Below are positions 27,895 to 37,279 of a DNA stretch of 64,000 nt, piece after piece. The first letter of the stretch is position 1, and the number at the start of each line of letters is the position of its first letter. Location of the stretch: positions 62,001 through 126,000 of the forward strand of contig JBKBNI010000005.1 in assembly GCA_046295455.1 (NCBI GenBank). The letters run 5' to 3'. Origin of the DNA: Thermaurantimonas sp046295455 (GTDB taxonomy: Bacteria > Bacteroidota > Bacteroidia > Flavobacteriales > Schleiferiaceae). Position numbers and translations under genes: made by a program. A model generated the notes under the pieces. It was given only the letters and a program-made list of their open reading frames with translations. It ran no database searches and was not told the DNA's origin.

Positions 27895-30795
27895 TTAATT
27901 TACCAAGGCATCATAGATTAACTGTTGAATCCTCGTCCGATATGCGTGTTTTAAAAGTTTTTCATTGCCTGCGTCCGGATATACCCGGTTTGAAAGAAAT
28001 ATGTACACAATTTTTTCCGTTGGATCTGCCCATGCCAACGTACCGGTAAATCCTGAGTGTCCAAAGCTCTCCATCGACAAGCATCCACAGGTCGGTCCAT
28101 CCCCGGAAAGCTGCGGTTTATCAAATCCGATGCCTCTCCGATTGCCTTCCATGCAAAACTGACAGCGGATAAATTCATTAACAACAAGAGAATCAAAAAC
28201 TTCTATTTGTGCATATCGCCCTTGAAATAGATACAACTGCATCAATTTGGCCAAATCATAAGCATTTCCAAACAATCCGGCATGGCCTGCAACACCTCCG
28301 AGCATGGCTGCCCCTTGATCATGAACATAACCATGAATCAACTGAAGGCGGAAGGCATGGTCTAATTCCGTAGGTACGATTTCACTTCTTGAAAATTTCC
28401 TGAGAGGATTAAAAAGCAGTCTTTCAGCTCCAATCGGATGATAAATCATCCTGGCAAGCCAGGCATCCAAAGGTTCATTCAGATGACTTTCCACTACTTC
28501 TTTTAAAAGGTAATACCCCAAATCACTGTATTTGTATTTTCCATACTCTTGAAGGCCAGATTCAAGAATTTTTCTGAGAATGGTGTCTTTGTATTGCCGG
28601 TGAATGTAGATACTGTCTGCCACCTGGTAGGGATATTCGTAGGATTTAGACGATGCATATACACCTGGCTTAAAATAACCTTTAGAAAGTGTTGACTGAT
28701 AAAACGGAATCCATGGCTGAAGGCCTGCCCGGTGGGTGAGAATATCACGGATGGAAAGATTCTCTTTGTTTGTGCCCCTTGCTGCCGGAAAATGGTCACC
28801 AAGTCTGTCATCAAGGTTAATCTTTCCTGTTTGGACCAGATACATAATCGCTGGAACAGAGGCTGCTATTTTTGTGACAGAGGCGAGGTCATACAGGTGG
28901 TCGAGCATGACCGGTACAGAAGAGGACTCATAGGTATGCCTACCAAACGCCTTGTAATAGGACACTTTTCCATCTCTCGCCACAAGAATCTGACAGCCCG
29001 GATATGCCCCCTGAGCAATGCCATCCAGAGCCAACTTATCAATACCGGATAGAATTTGCTGATTAAATCCGCACAGATTGGGCGTAGCAAACCCTAATAC
29101 AGGGAATTCAGGTGTTTGAATTCCATATCCCTGCGGAAAATCTGGAAGAATGCTGACGGGTAGTTTTCCTCGCATGGGTGTGTGACCAAAGAGGGTATTT
29201 ATTACTGCAAGGCCTGTTTCCCGATTGTTTTGATACGCGACCAGTGCAGCAGATGCATACCTAAGCTCCCCGAATGCACTTAGATCGTAAGGATTTCCCA
29301 TGTGAATATACACCACCTTCGTTTGGAGCGAGGCTAGATTGATGAGCTTTCTGAGGCTTTGAGGCACCATATATCGCGTCCAGGGATTGTCCCCCTGTGG
29401 AGAAGTGATTACAAACAGGTAGTCATGCTTCCAGAGATTGTTGAGTACTTCCAGGGTTTTATTACTGTCAAATACTTGATGTGTGATGGGAATACTGATT
29501 TTCAGATGATGCAAAAAGAGCGAATCCAGCCGACCAGCAGATAAGACCATAACAGATTTGGGATAGGGAGGCAGTATGGGCAAGGTACGCGCCTTATTTA
29601 CGAGCAGTGTAATGGATTTTTCAGCGGTTCGAAACCGAAGATTTTCAACTTCACTGGATTTAAGATCCAGGTCTATCCGACCCGGATCTATGGGATTGTA
29701 AGTGTGCAGTCCCATCCAGTATTTAGCCTGGAGAATTTTCCTGACTTTCAGATTCAATACATCCACGGGTAACCTTCCGGATTCAACAGCTTTTTTGATT
29801 GCAGAGATGCCTGCGACCACATCTTGCGACATCAGTACTACATCTGCCCCTGCCAATACAGCCATCAGGTCGGTATACTCCTGACCTTTATATGTGGCTA
29901 CTCCTTTCATATTCATGGCATCGGTAAAAATCAGTCCGTCAAATCCTATATCTCGGATTAAAAGATCACTGGTAATTCTTCCTGATAGCGAAGATGGCAA
30001 TCCTGATGCGTCCAGAGCCGGTACATTTAGATGAGCGATCATCACAGAACCAACTCCGGCAGATGTCAAAGCCTTAAAAGGCCTTAATTCGATTTGCTGA
30101 AGCCGATCAAACGGATGTTCTACTTGTGGCAGGGTGAGGTGAGAGTCATCTTTTGTGTCTCCATGTCCGGGAAAGTGCTTGGCACAAGCCAGAACCCGAA
30201 GGCGCTGTAGCCCGTGGACGTAGGATGTGCTCATCCGAATGACCAGATCTGCATCCTCACCAAAAGAGCGGGCACCGATGATTGGATTTTTTGGATTGGT
30301 ATTGATATCCGCTACCGGCCCGAAATTTATGTGGACGCCCAGGCGTCTGCACTGCCGCGCAATCTCCCGCCCGACCTCAAAAGCCACAAGAGTATCATCC
30401 GTGGCTCCGATAGTCATTGCCCAGGGAAGGGATTCAAGCATTTTGAGACGCATCGAAGGACCCCACTCCGCATCCATCGCAATCATCAATGGAATTTTTG
30501 AAATGGATTGAAGTGTATTGGTCATTTCTACCTGTTTCGAGGGTGTTCCCTGGAAAAATATTAATCCACCTATATGGTATCGATCTACCAAATTCCGGAG
30601 TTCACGCAGGTGTTTCTCGTCCTTATTACTGTAGGCTGCCACCATGTAAAGCTGACCGATCTTTTGGTCTAACGTCATGGTTTTCAATACACTATCAGCC
30701 CATCTTTGGTCTTCATACCAGAAGACGGCATTAGGCTGCTGAGCCAGAGCTACAGAGCCTGTCGTCAGGAGGGCAAAGAGGAGAGTCGTTTTCAT
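27895..30795 (-). CDS. Glycoside hydrolase family 3 (NagZ-like) fused to a beta-lactamase-type serine hydrolase
   Basis: A 966-residue secreted fusion. ATG at 30795 gives a signal peptide ending 'SVALAQ'. The first half is GH3 with the NagZ signature 'CAKHFPGHGDTKDDSHLTLP' (about residues 205-225), where the His/Asp pair supplies the unusual general acid, so beta-N-acetylhexosaminidase activity is expected. A GH3 C-terminal-like domain follows (about 385-560). The second half (about 590-960) is a class C beta-lactamase/esterase fold: nucleophile motif 'LASVTK' near residue 637, 'YKYSDLGYY', and 'FGHSGFTGT' in place of KTG. The pair suggests periplasmic trimming of peptidoglycan fragments. This architecture is known in Bacteroidota. 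Confidence 0.92.
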   Translation of the reverse strand: MKTTLLFALLTTGSVALAQQPNAVFWYEDQRWADSVLKTMTLDQKIGQLYMVAAYSNKDEKHLRELRNLVDRYHIGGLIFFQGTPSKQVEMTNTLQSISKIPLMIAMDAEWGPSMRLKMLESLPWAMTIGATDDTLVAFEVGREIARQCRRLGVHINFGPVADINTNPKNPIIGARSFGEDADLVIRMSTSYVHGLQRLRVLACAKHFPGHGDTKDDSHLTLPQVEHPFDRLQQIELRPFKALTSAGVGSVMIAHLNVPALDASGLPSSLSGRITSDLLIRDIGFDGLIFTDAMNMKGVATYKGQEYTDLMAVLAGADVVLMSQDVVAGISAIKKAVESGRLPVDVLNLKVRKILQAKYWMGLHTYNPIDPGRIDLDLKSSEVENLRFRTAEKSITLLVNKARTLPILPPYPKSVMVLSAGRLDSLFLHHLKISIPITHQVFDSNKTLEVLNNLWKHDYLFVITSPQGDNPWTRYMVPQSLRKLINLASLQTKVVYIHMGNPYDLSAFGELRYASAALVAYQNNRETGLAVINTLFGHTPMRGKLPVSILPDFPQGYGIQTPEFPVLGFATPNLCGFNQQILSGIDKLALDGIAQGAYPGCQILVARDGKVSYYKAFGRHTYESSSVPVMLDHLYDLASVTKIAASVPAIMYLVQTGKINLDDRLGDHFPAARGTNKENLSIRDILTHRAGLQPWIPFYQSTLSKGYFKPGVYASSKSYEYPYQVADSIYIHRQYKDTILRKILESGLQEYGKYKYSDLGYYLLKEVVESHLNEPLDAWLARMIYHPIGAERLLFNPLRKFSRSEIVPTELDHAFRLQLIHGYVHDQGAAMLGGVAGHAGLFGNAYDLAKLMQLYLFQGRYAQIEVFDSLVVNEFIRCQFCMEGNRRGIGFDKPQLSGDGPTCGCLSMESFGHSGFTGTLAWADPTEKIVYIFLSNRVYPDAGNEKLLKHAYRTRIQQLIYDALVN

Positions 30796-30910
30796 GTGCC
30801 GAACAGCAATTTCAACCAAAAAAAACGAAGATCATGCCTTATAATTGATTGCTAAAGAAAAAGATTTTAATACCCGATTGTTATTGAAAATTGAAAGTAT
30901 GCATTGGATA

Positions 30911-32050
30911 TTATCTGACACGGGTGATTTCAAGATAAATATCCGGTAGAATGTGATATCTGGAAGCTGGAATATCTTCCCATGGTCTTACATCAAATTT
31001 TTGTTTTGAAGAGATTTCGGATAAAAGCTCTTTTTCGACGAATGCAATACGCTGCTTCATAAGTGATTCATGGTCTGCCTTGATGTAAAAAACATATTTT
31101 AGGGATTTGCTCTTTTCGATATCCATGGCAATCAATTTCAGATTGAAACGCGAAGCGGGAGGCATGGTATTTTTTTGAGGAAAAAAACGCACTTCAGAAA
31201 GATCAAAGATCCACGTATTTACCGGATTAAAATCCGCAACCTCTAACTGCTCACCCGTGTTGTACAATACCCTAGCTTCAATGCGTCTGTTTTTCGTGCG
31301 CGTTTCTTCATTTGTCTCTATTTCTGCAGGTCTGCGGTTGCCAAAACCTTTGTATTGCAGCCGCTGAGGCTCAATTCCGTTGGAGATTAAAAACTGAGTA
31401 ATATACTTGGCGCGGGCTTCTGAGAGCCTGTGGTCATTGTTACAGCAAACATGGCCCTGGATTTCGATTTTTAATCCCTTTTTCTGAAGCAGGGCAAAGA
31501 GGAGATCATTCATCACATCGAGCGAATACCAGTGTGGGACTATTTGATTGGCAATAAAATGAAGATTCGGAAGGACGTAATTCTGTCCTGCCTCAAAGTC
31601 CAAATCTGCGATCTTTTCATCAGACACCGACGGAGTGGCATCTACAAACTCGGTGATCAGCTCACATCGTCTGTTTCGGGCCTTGCCTTCCTCTGTGGCA
31701 TTGCTGTATTTTGGCTTAGTTCGTCCGTAGTATTTCAATGAGATGTCACCAAGTTCCATTCCTTTGCTGAGGAGATACAATCGGGTATTTTCAGCTCTTC
31801 GACGCGATAGGTCCATATTGTAATCGTCATCTCCTAGTGAATCACAGTGCCCGATCAGCTCTACCGACATCAGGCGCAGCCGGTCCTTTCCAAATAGCCA
31901 ATTGTCGATCTGATTGCGAGCTTCGCGGGTCAACTTATCAGAATTGTAGATAAAATAAATTTCAAACTCTTTGATTTCAACATTTTGTGCAGAAATACAT
32001 GAAAAAAAAGCGGTGATAAGGTAAATTGTAAAAGAGGTTTTACAGCTCAT
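30911..32050 (-). CDS. Protein with two tandem OmpA-like domains
   Basis: A 379-residue exported protein with a signal peptide (1-21). It carries two OmpA-type peptidoglycan-binding modules in series: residues 28-135 ('VELIGHCDSLGDDDYN', 'DLSRRRAENTRLYLLSKG', 'ARNRRCELI') and about 155-270 ('IEIQGHVCCNNDHRLSEARA', 'KNRRIEARVL'). The C-terminal 110 residues are of unknown type. The first module lacks the usual leading barrel, so both could bind wall peptides and bridge strands. Adjacent Cys pair 'VCC' in the second module is unusual. It is divergent from the thioredoxin gene. Confidence 0.85.
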   Translation of the reverse strand: MSCKTSFTIYLITAFFSCISAQNVEIKEFEIYFIYNSDKLTREARNQIDNWLFGKDRLRLMSVELIGHCDSLGDDDYNMDLSRRRAENTRLYLLSKGMELGDISLKYYGRTKPKYSNATEEGKARNRRCELITEFVDATPSVSDEKIADLDFEAGQNYVLPNLHFIANQIVPHWYSLDVMNDLLFALLQKKGLKIEIQGHVCCNNDHRLSEARAKYITQFLISNGIEPQRLQYKGFGNRRPAEIETNEETRTKNRRIEARVLYNTGEQLEVADFNPVNTWIFDLSEVRFFPQKNTMPPASRFNLKLIAMDIEKSKSLKYVFYIKADHESLMKQRIAFVEKELLSEISSKQKFDVRPWEDIPASRYHILPDIYLEITRVR

Positions 32051-32117
32051 TGAAAATCTTTGGTTTAATTTGTGGTATGATTTTATATATCTAAAACTTA
32101 GTACACAAAGTAAAAAT

Positions 32118-32675
32118 ATGTCAATGAATTATTTTAAAATTCTGCTTCTTACGGTGAATTTAGGAATCACACAACTACATGCCCAGTCCAAGGTACAATG
32201 GATTAAATTTAGTGATTTGCCTGCATATCAGAAAAAACAAAAAAAACTCGTTTTTGTGGATGTGTACACCAATTGGTGCGGTCCATGCAAAATGCTGGAT
32301 GCTCAGACCTTTGGTGATCCAAGGGTCGCAGAATATCTCAACACGTATTTCTATCCCGTAAAATTCAATGCTGAAGGTAATGATACCATTTCCTTTCAGG
32401 ACAGGATTTACATCAATGAAAATTATGATCCCACTCGTGCAATGAGCCGCAACTCTACACACCCTTTTGCAGGATATTTTGCCATCCAGGGCGGGGGGTT
32501 AGCATATCCGACTACGGCCTATCTCGATCCCGATCTGATGCACCTCTCTCAGCCGGTACAAGGATTTCTGACCCCTCAAAAAATCGAACCTATTTTGAAG
32601 TATTTTGGCAGTAAAGCATATCTAACCAAAAATTACCAGGATTTCCTTAAGGATTTTAAACCGGAATGGAACTAA
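32118..32675 (+). CDS. Secreted thioredoxin-family protein
   Basis: A 185-residue exported thioredoxin-fold protein. ATG at 32118 gives a signal peptide ending near 'LHAQ' (residue 23); a longer reading from 32070 would disrupt it. The redox motif 'NWCGPCKML' has Cys54 and Cys57, preceded by the strand 'LVFVDVYT'. Cis-Pro occurs in 'GLAYPTTAYLD'. Such Bacteroidota proteins are periplasmic thiol-disulfide reductases, with partners unknown. It ends at a stem-loop shared with the convergent ndk gene. Confidence 0.88.
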   Translation: MSMNYFKILLLTVNLGITQLHAQSKVQWIKFSDLPAYQKKQKKLVFVDVYTNWCGPCKMLDAQTFGDPRVAEYLNTYFYPVKFNAEGNDTISFQDRIYINENYDPTRAMSRNSTHPFAGYFAIQGGGLAYPTTAYLDPDLMHLSQPVQGFLTPQKIEPILKYFGSKAYLTKNYQDFLKDFKPEWN

Positions 32676-32679
32676 CAAA

Positions 32680-32703
32680 TAAGCCGCCATTTACGGCGGC
32701 TTA
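32680..32703. terminator. Bidirectional stem-loop between thioredoxin and ndk genes
   Basis: TAAGCCGCC (32680-32688) and GGCGGCTTA (32695-32703) form a perfect 9-base stem with a 6-base loop between convergent genes. The flanking T-runs are weak on both strands, so termination strength is uncertain. Confidence 0.6.
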
Positions 32704-32732
32704 CACATTTCAATACGTGAATATTAACGTAG

Positions 32733-33152
32733 TCAAAATCTTTCGCGCATTGAGAAAAAGAAATTTCCCTCGATGTGTGCATTCTCATCACTGTCACTGC
32801 CATGGATAGCATTGGCACTTATGCTTTTTGCAAAGAGTTTCCGTATGGTACCTTCTTCAGCCTTACTCGGGTCTGTGGCGCCGATGAGCTTCCTGAAATC
32901 CTCGACTGCATTTTCTTTTTCGAGAATGGCTGCCACGATTGGCCCTGAGGTCATATACTCTACCAACTCTCCAAAAAACGGGCGGTTGCGGTGAATTCCG
33001 TAAAATTTTTCGGCATCGGATTTTGACAATTGCGTTTTTTTCATGGCGACGATTCGGAATCCTGCACCCTCGATACGGCTCAAAATGGCTCCGGTGTTGC
33101 CATCAGCTACCGCATCCGGCTTGATCATTGTAAATGTGATATTTCCTTTCAT
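32733..33152 (-). CDS. ndk: Nucleoside diphosphate kinase
   Basis: A 139-residue enzyme that balances nucleoside triphosphate pools by moving a phosphate through a phospho-histidine. 'TMIKPDAV' at the N-terminus and the active-site 'NAIHGSDSDENAHIE' with His117 are diagnostic. Length is normal for bacterial Ndk. A promoter box sits just upstream, and the gene ends against the thioredoxin gene. Confidence 0.98.
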   Translation of the reverse strand: MKGNITFTMIKPDAVADGNTGAILSRIEGAGFRIVAMKKTQLSKSDAEKFYGIHRNRPFFGELVEYMTSGPIVAAILEKENAVEDFRKLIGATDPSKAEEGTIRKLFAKSISANAIHGSDSDENAHIEGNFFFSMRERF

Positions 33153-33169
33153 TATAGATGATTTTCGAG

Positions 33170-33177
33170 CAAAAGTA
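33170..33177 (-). promoter_or_regulatory. -7 promoter element of ndk
   Basis: Reads TACTTTTG on the minus strand, an exact TAnnTTTG box giving a leader of about 10 bases before the ATG at 33152. Confidence 0.45.
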
Positions 33178-33459
33178 ACTTTTTCGGATTTCTAAAGTCA
33201 GTAATTAATCCTTTGATAAGAGTTAAAAAAAGCCATTGACCTTTAAGAAAGTATGAAAGTCAAAACCGTTTAAATCCTTTACATTATGGACAAATATTAA
33301 ATTTCTCAACGAGAGAATAAGCAAATCAAAGTAAAACACGATGCTTTAAAATCACTTTGTAAATAAATGGTTGATAAATTTTGAAATGCCTCTGAAAATC
33401 GTATCGCTCAAAAAACTATCATTGAATACTTGTATTTTACATATAAATAAATCCAAAAA
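33178..33459. other. AT-rich intergenic region between ndk and parE
   Basis: No open reading frame of note, RNA gene or repeat is seen. It should hold the parE promoter; the stretch TTGAATACTTGTATTTTAC (33421-33439 region) has only partial matches to the -33/-7 consensus, so no site is called. Confidence 0.4.
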
Positions 33460-35358
33460 ATGCCTGAAAATCAGATAAAATATACCGAAGACAACATCAA
33501 AACCCTAGAATGGAAAGAGCATATCAGACTCAGGCCGGGCATGTACATCGGCAAACTGGGCGATGGTAGCTCTCCCGACGATGGAATCTACATACTGCTG
33601 AAAGAAATAATAGATAACTCCATCGATGAGTTTGTAATGGGCTCCGGTAAGACAATTGAAGTGACCATCAATGATCGTACGGTAACTGTACGCGACTACG
33701 GAAGAGGCATCCCCCTGGGCAAAACGGTAGATGTAGTCAGTAAAATCAATACAGGCGCCAAGTACGACAGTCAGGCATTCAAAAAGTCAGTCGGTCTCAA
33801 CGGGGTAGGAGCAAAGGCCGTAAATGCGTTGTCCACATACTTTAAGGTGCAGAGCATTCGCGACGGCAAAACAAAATGGGCTGAATTTGAGCGAGGAAAC
33901 ATCATTTTCGAATCGGGCATCGAAGACACCACCCTTCGCAGGGGTACCCGAGTGATTTTCACCCCGGATGAAACCATCTTCAAAAACTTCAAATTTGTAG
34001 ATGAGTATATTGAGCGCATGCTGTGGAACTACGCTTACCTCAACGCAGGTCTTACCATTATATACAACGGAAAAACCATTCGCAGTGAAAACGGGCTAAA
34101 GGACCTGCTCATGCACAACATAGATTCTCCTGTCCTGCACGAAATCATTCATCTTAAAGGCGAAGATATAGAAATCGCTCTTACTCACAGTGAACGCTCA
34201 CAGTCAGAGGTTTATCACTCATTTGTAAACGGTCAACACACTACTCAGGGAGGTACGCATCAGTCGGCGCTTCGAGAAGCCATGATTAAGACCATTCGTG
34301 AATTTTACAACAAAAATTTTGATACCGCCGATATCCGCCAATCAGTCATTGCTGCAATATCGCTCAAGGTCATTGAGCCCGTGTTTGAATCCCAAACTAA
34401 AACCAAGTTGGGCTCATCAGATATGGGGCCTGGGCTCCCCAGCATCAGAGCATATGTGACCGATTTCGTAAAAAAAGAGTTAGATAATTACCTTCACCGC
34501 AACCCGGAGGTAGCTGATGCCATCCACCGAAAAATTATCACCGCTGAAAAAGAACGGAAGGAACTTGCCGGCATTCAGAAACTTGCTCGTGAAAGGGCTA
34601 AAAAGGTGAGTTTACACAATAAAAAACTTCGCGATTGTCGTGTTCACCTCACAGATCTCAAAGATGAGCGCTCATACGAATCCACACTTTTTATCACAGA
34701 AGGAGATTCTGCATCGGGAAGCATCACCAAGGCCAGAGATGTAAATACCCAGGCTGTATTTTCACTCAAAGGCAAGCCCCTGAACTGCTATGGGCTGACG
34801 AAAAAAGTTGTGTATGAAAATGAAGAATTCAACCTTCTCCAGGCTGCCCTCGATATCGAAGAGTCCATCGAAAATCTTCGATACAACCGTGTGGTCATTG
34901 CCACCGATGCCGATGTGGATGGCATGCATATCCGATTGTTGCTCATTACTTTCTTCCTGCAGTTTTTTCCGGAGCTCGTACGTGAAAATCATTTGTACAT
35001 CCTTCAGACCCCTCTCTTCAGGGTCAGAAACAAAAAAGAAACGATCTATTGCTATTCGGAAGAAGAAAAATTTGAAGCCTTGCGCAAACTGGGCAACAAA
35101 GCTGAAATCACCCGTTTCAAAGGTTTGGGCGAGATCAGTCCCGATGAATTCCGCAACTTCATAGGCAAAGACATCCGTCTTGAGCCTGTCATTATCGGAA
35201 AAGAACAAACCATAGACGAAATTCTGGAATTTTATATGGGAAAAAACACACCCACCCGTCAGGAATTTATCATCGGAAACCTCAAAATCGAGAAAGGTGA
35301 AAATCCACTCGATGAAGTACAAAATACTTCCATTGAAATCCTTCAGGAACTATCGTGA
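33460..35358 (+). CDS. parE: DNA topoisomerase IV subunit B
   Basis: A 632-residue type IIA topoisomerase ATPase subunit needed to unlink daughter chromosomes. The GHKL ATPase domain has 'RLRPGMYIGKLGDGSS', 'EIIDNSIDEFVMG', 'DYGRGIP' and 'VGLNGVGAKAVNAL'. The TOPRIM domain has 'EGDSASGSITKARD' and 'ATDADVDGMHIR'. The 'LGDGSSPDDGIYILLKE' stretch marks the Bacteroidota ParE rather than GyrB. The partner subunit gene is not adjacent; instead fmt begins within the parE stop (GTGA), a tight translational coupling. Confidence 0.93.
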   Translation: MPENQIKYTEDNIKTLEWKEHIRLRPGMYIGKLGDGSSPDDGIYILLKEIIDNSIDEFVMGSGKTIEVTINDRTVTVRDYGRGIPLGKTVDVVSKINTGAKYDSQAFKKSVGLNGVGAKAVNALSTYFKVQSIRDGKTKWAEFERGNIIFESGIEDTTLRRGTRVIFTPDETIFKNFKFVDEYIERMLWNYAYLNAGLTIIYNGKTIRSENGLKDLLMHNIDSPVLHEIIHLKGEDIEIALTHSERSQSEVYHSFVNGQHTTQGGTHQSALREAMIKTIREFYNKNFDTADIRQSVIAAISLKVIEPVFESQTKTKLGSSDMGPGLPSIRAYVTDFVKKELDNYLHRNPEVADAIHRKIITAEKERKELAGIQKLARERAKKVSLHNKKLRDCRVHLTDLKDERSYESTLFITEGDSASGSITKARDVNTQAVFSLKGKPLNCYGLTKKVVYENEEFNLLQAALDIEESIENLRYNRVVIATDADVDGMHIRLLLITFFLQFFPELVRENHLYILQTPLFRVRNKKETIYCYSEEEKFEALRKLGNKAEITRFKGLGEISPDEFRNFIGKDIRLEPVIIGKEQTIDEILEFYMGKNTPTRQEFIIGNLKIEKGENPLDEVQNTSIEILQELS

Positions 35359-36329
35359 AAGCCTATCCGAAAATCATCTACATGGGCACACCCGAATTTG
35401 CTGTGCCCGGCCTTAAAAAATTGGTATCAGCAGGTTACAATGTCACAGCTGTAGTGACCACACCGGATAAGCCTGCCGGCAGAGGACTTAAGCTGCAATC
35501 CAGTCCGGTGAAAAAAGCTGCTCTGGAACTGGGATTGCCCATCTTAGAACCCAACCATTTGAAATCAGATGACTTTTTCGAACACCTTAAAGCCTTGAAG
35601 CCGGATATTCAGATTGTGGTGGCTTTCAAAAAACTGCCTGACCGCATCTGGAAATTACCCCCGCTAGGCACGTTCAACCTGCATGCTTCGCTCCTTCCTA
35701 TGTACAGAGGCGCTGCTCCGATCAATTGGGCGATTATCAATGGAGAGGCAGAAACCGGCCTTACTACATTTTTTATAAATGATAAAATTGACGAAGGAAA
35801 TATTTTACTGCAATCCCGTATTCCCATCAGCGATGATATGACCGCAGGGCAACTACATGACGCAATGCTGGAGCCGGGTGCAGACCTGATTCTCAGAACA
35901 CTCGAAGGGATTTTGGACGGCTCCATCCAACCGAAGAAACAGGAGGTAACAGAACCGGTAAAACCAGCACCTAAAATCTTTAAGGAAACGTGTCTGATTG
36001 ACTGGAATAAAACAGCCTTTGAAATCCAAAATTTTGTGAGGGGTCTCAGTCCATACCCGGGTGCGTACACACACTTCGAAATTTTTGGTAAGCCCTTGAC
36101 GATTAAAATATTGAAAACTCGTGTTGTTGAAAATCCACACGATATTCCCCCTCCTTTTCACATACACGTTCTCAAAAAATCCCTTCTTATCGGATGCGGT
36201 CAGGAGGGAGCTATTGCGGTCGAACGGGTGATGCCGGAAGGCAAAAGAGAAATGTCTGTTTCCGATTTTTTAAATGGTCTTTTCAATAGATCCGGATCCC
36301 TTCGCTTGTGGATTGAAAAGAATATTTAA
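35355..36329 (+). CDS. fmt: Methionyl-tRNA formyltransferase
   Basis: A 324-residue enzyme that formylates initiator Met-tRNA using 10-formyltetrahydrofolate. The formyltransferase domain has 'IYMGTPEFAVPGL', 'TTPDKPAGRGLKL', the catalytic-loop 'NLHASLLPMYRGAAPINWAI' (exactly family-like) and 'TTFFINDKIDEGNILL'. A C-terminal OB-fold-like domain follows 'VRGLSPYPGAYT'. It starts at GTG and overlaps parE by four bases. The HU gene's promoter lies just beyond its stop. Confidence 0.96.
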   Translation: MKAYPKIIYMGTPEFAVPGLKKLVSAGYNVTAVVTTPDKPAGRGLKLQSSPVKKAALELGLPILEPNHLKSDDFFEHLKALKPDIQIVVAFKKLPDRIWKLPPLGTFNLHASLLPMYRGAAPINWAIINGEAETGLTTFFINDKIDEGNILLQSRIPISDDMTAGQLHDAMLEPGADLILRTLEGILDGSIQPKKQEVTEPVKPAPKIFKETCLIDWNKTAFEIQNFVRGLSPYPGAYTHFEIFGKPLTIKILKTRVVENPHDIPPPFHIHVLKKSLLIGCGQEGAIAVERVMPEGKREMSVSDFLNGLFNRSGSLRLWIEKNI

Positions 36330-36426
36330 AATACCAGTAAAAACTGCTCATTCAGATAATTGTATGAATGCGCTGCCTTTTGTTGTACATAATAAAGGCT
36401 TTCGTGTCAATTATTTTATTGATACA

Positions 36427-36457
36427 TTTGGATTATCCAATCTTTCGGCTACTTTTG
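36427..36457 (+). promoter_or_regulatory. Promoter of the HU gene (consensus Bacteroidota type)
   Basis: TTTG at 36427-36430, exactly 19 bases, then TACTTTTG at 36450-36457: a full match to the -33/-7 consensus. Predicted start of transcription is near 36464, giving a leader of about 30 bases. Confidence 0.7.
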
Positions 36458-36492
36458 TCAAAGAAAAAATTTTTAACATTAAATTTACACCT

Positions 36493-36765
36493 ATGAACAA
36501 AAGCGATTTTGTCGATGCTATTGCGTCAAAAGCCGGAATGACCAAGGCTCACGCAAAGGCCGCAGTAGATGCATTTATTAGCACTGTTGGCGATGCCCTT
36601 AAAAACGGAGACAAAGTGATTCTGACAGGTTTCGGTACTTTCTCTGTTTCTGAAAGAGCTGCCAGAGAAGGACGCAATCCTTCTAACGGACAGTCAATCA
36701 TTATTCCAGCTAAAAAGGTTGCTAAATTCAAGCCTGGAAAAGAACTTTCGGACAGTATAGGTTGA
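36493..36765 (+). CDS. HU-family DNA-binding protein
   Basis: A 90-residue nucleoid protein that bends and compacts DNA as a dimer. 'MNKSDFVDAIASKAGMTKAHA' start region, 'GDKVILTGFGTFSVSERAAR' and 'GRNPSNGQSIIIPAKKVAKF' are the classic HU core and DNA-binding arm, with Pro at the arm tip. The ATG at 36493 gives the standard length; upstream in-frame codons are not part of the family. It has its own consensus promoter and strong terminator. Confidence 0.97.
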   Translation: MNKSDFVDAIASKAGMTKAHAKAAVDAFISTVGDALKNGDKVILTGFGTFSVSERAAREGRNPSNGQSIIIPAKKVAKFKPGKELSDSIG

Positions 36766-36797
36766 TATATTTAATACTCTACTTCCCGAAAGCACTG

Positions 36798-36824
36798 ACC
36801 GGCCTGACAAAGCCGGTTTTTTTT
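36798..36824 (+). terminator. Rho-independent terminator of the HU gene
   Basis: ACCGGC (36798-36803) pairs with GCCGGT (36812-36817), followed by eight T residues. Confidence 0.8.
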
Positions 36825-36829
36825 GTTTT

Positions 36830-37243
36830 CTAATCATCACTTAGGCCAAGCATTTCCATAATCTCCGGATTGATAAATAGATATGAATGGAACGTGAGAT
36901 CTCTGGAATTGAAGATCATAACTCCATCCACAGAAATAGGTAGGAATCCGGTGTCCTCCAGGTCTTTTATACAGAAGTATTCATCTTTTTTATGCCACAA
37001 AATGACGCCCTTTCTAAGAGGGATATCCTTGTCAATGCGATATTCTACAATATCGAGTTCGTATAAATGGCGGTCATTTTTATCTTTAAGACCACTAAAT
37101 TCATCTACCTGTTTGTAGTACAGAATATGCCCCGACCACCAGAGTCCGTTTCTGGAGTAAAATTCGTAGTTTTTGCCAATGACTCTTTTATAGCCAATAA
37201 TCTTCTGATCAACACGAAGACGATACCTTTTTTCCGACATCAT
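36830..37243 (-). CDS. YopX-like protein
   Basis: A 137-residue protein. The segment 'GLKDKNDRHLYELDIVEYRI' (residues about 50-69) is close to the YopX-family signature 'TGLKDKNGKEIYEGDIV', followed by a beta-rich C-terminus with 'GVILWHKKDEYF', as in that family. YopX proteins are small, of unknown function, and most often phage-borne. No other phage gene is near, so this is either a stray remnant or a chromosomal branch. The whole N-terminus (residues 1-50) is shorter on motifs than usual. The start may be either of two adjacent ATGs. Confidence 0.65.
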   Translation of the reverse strand: MMSEKRYRLRVDQKIIGYKRVIGKNYEFYSRNGLWWSGHILYYKQVDEFSGLKDKNDRHLYELDIVEYRIDKDIPLRKGVILWHKKDEYFCIKDLEDTGFLPISVDGVMIFNSRDLTFHSYLFINPEIMEMLGLSDD

Positions 37244-37279
37244 AATATCTTAAACAATCATACGATCAATAGGTTTCGT

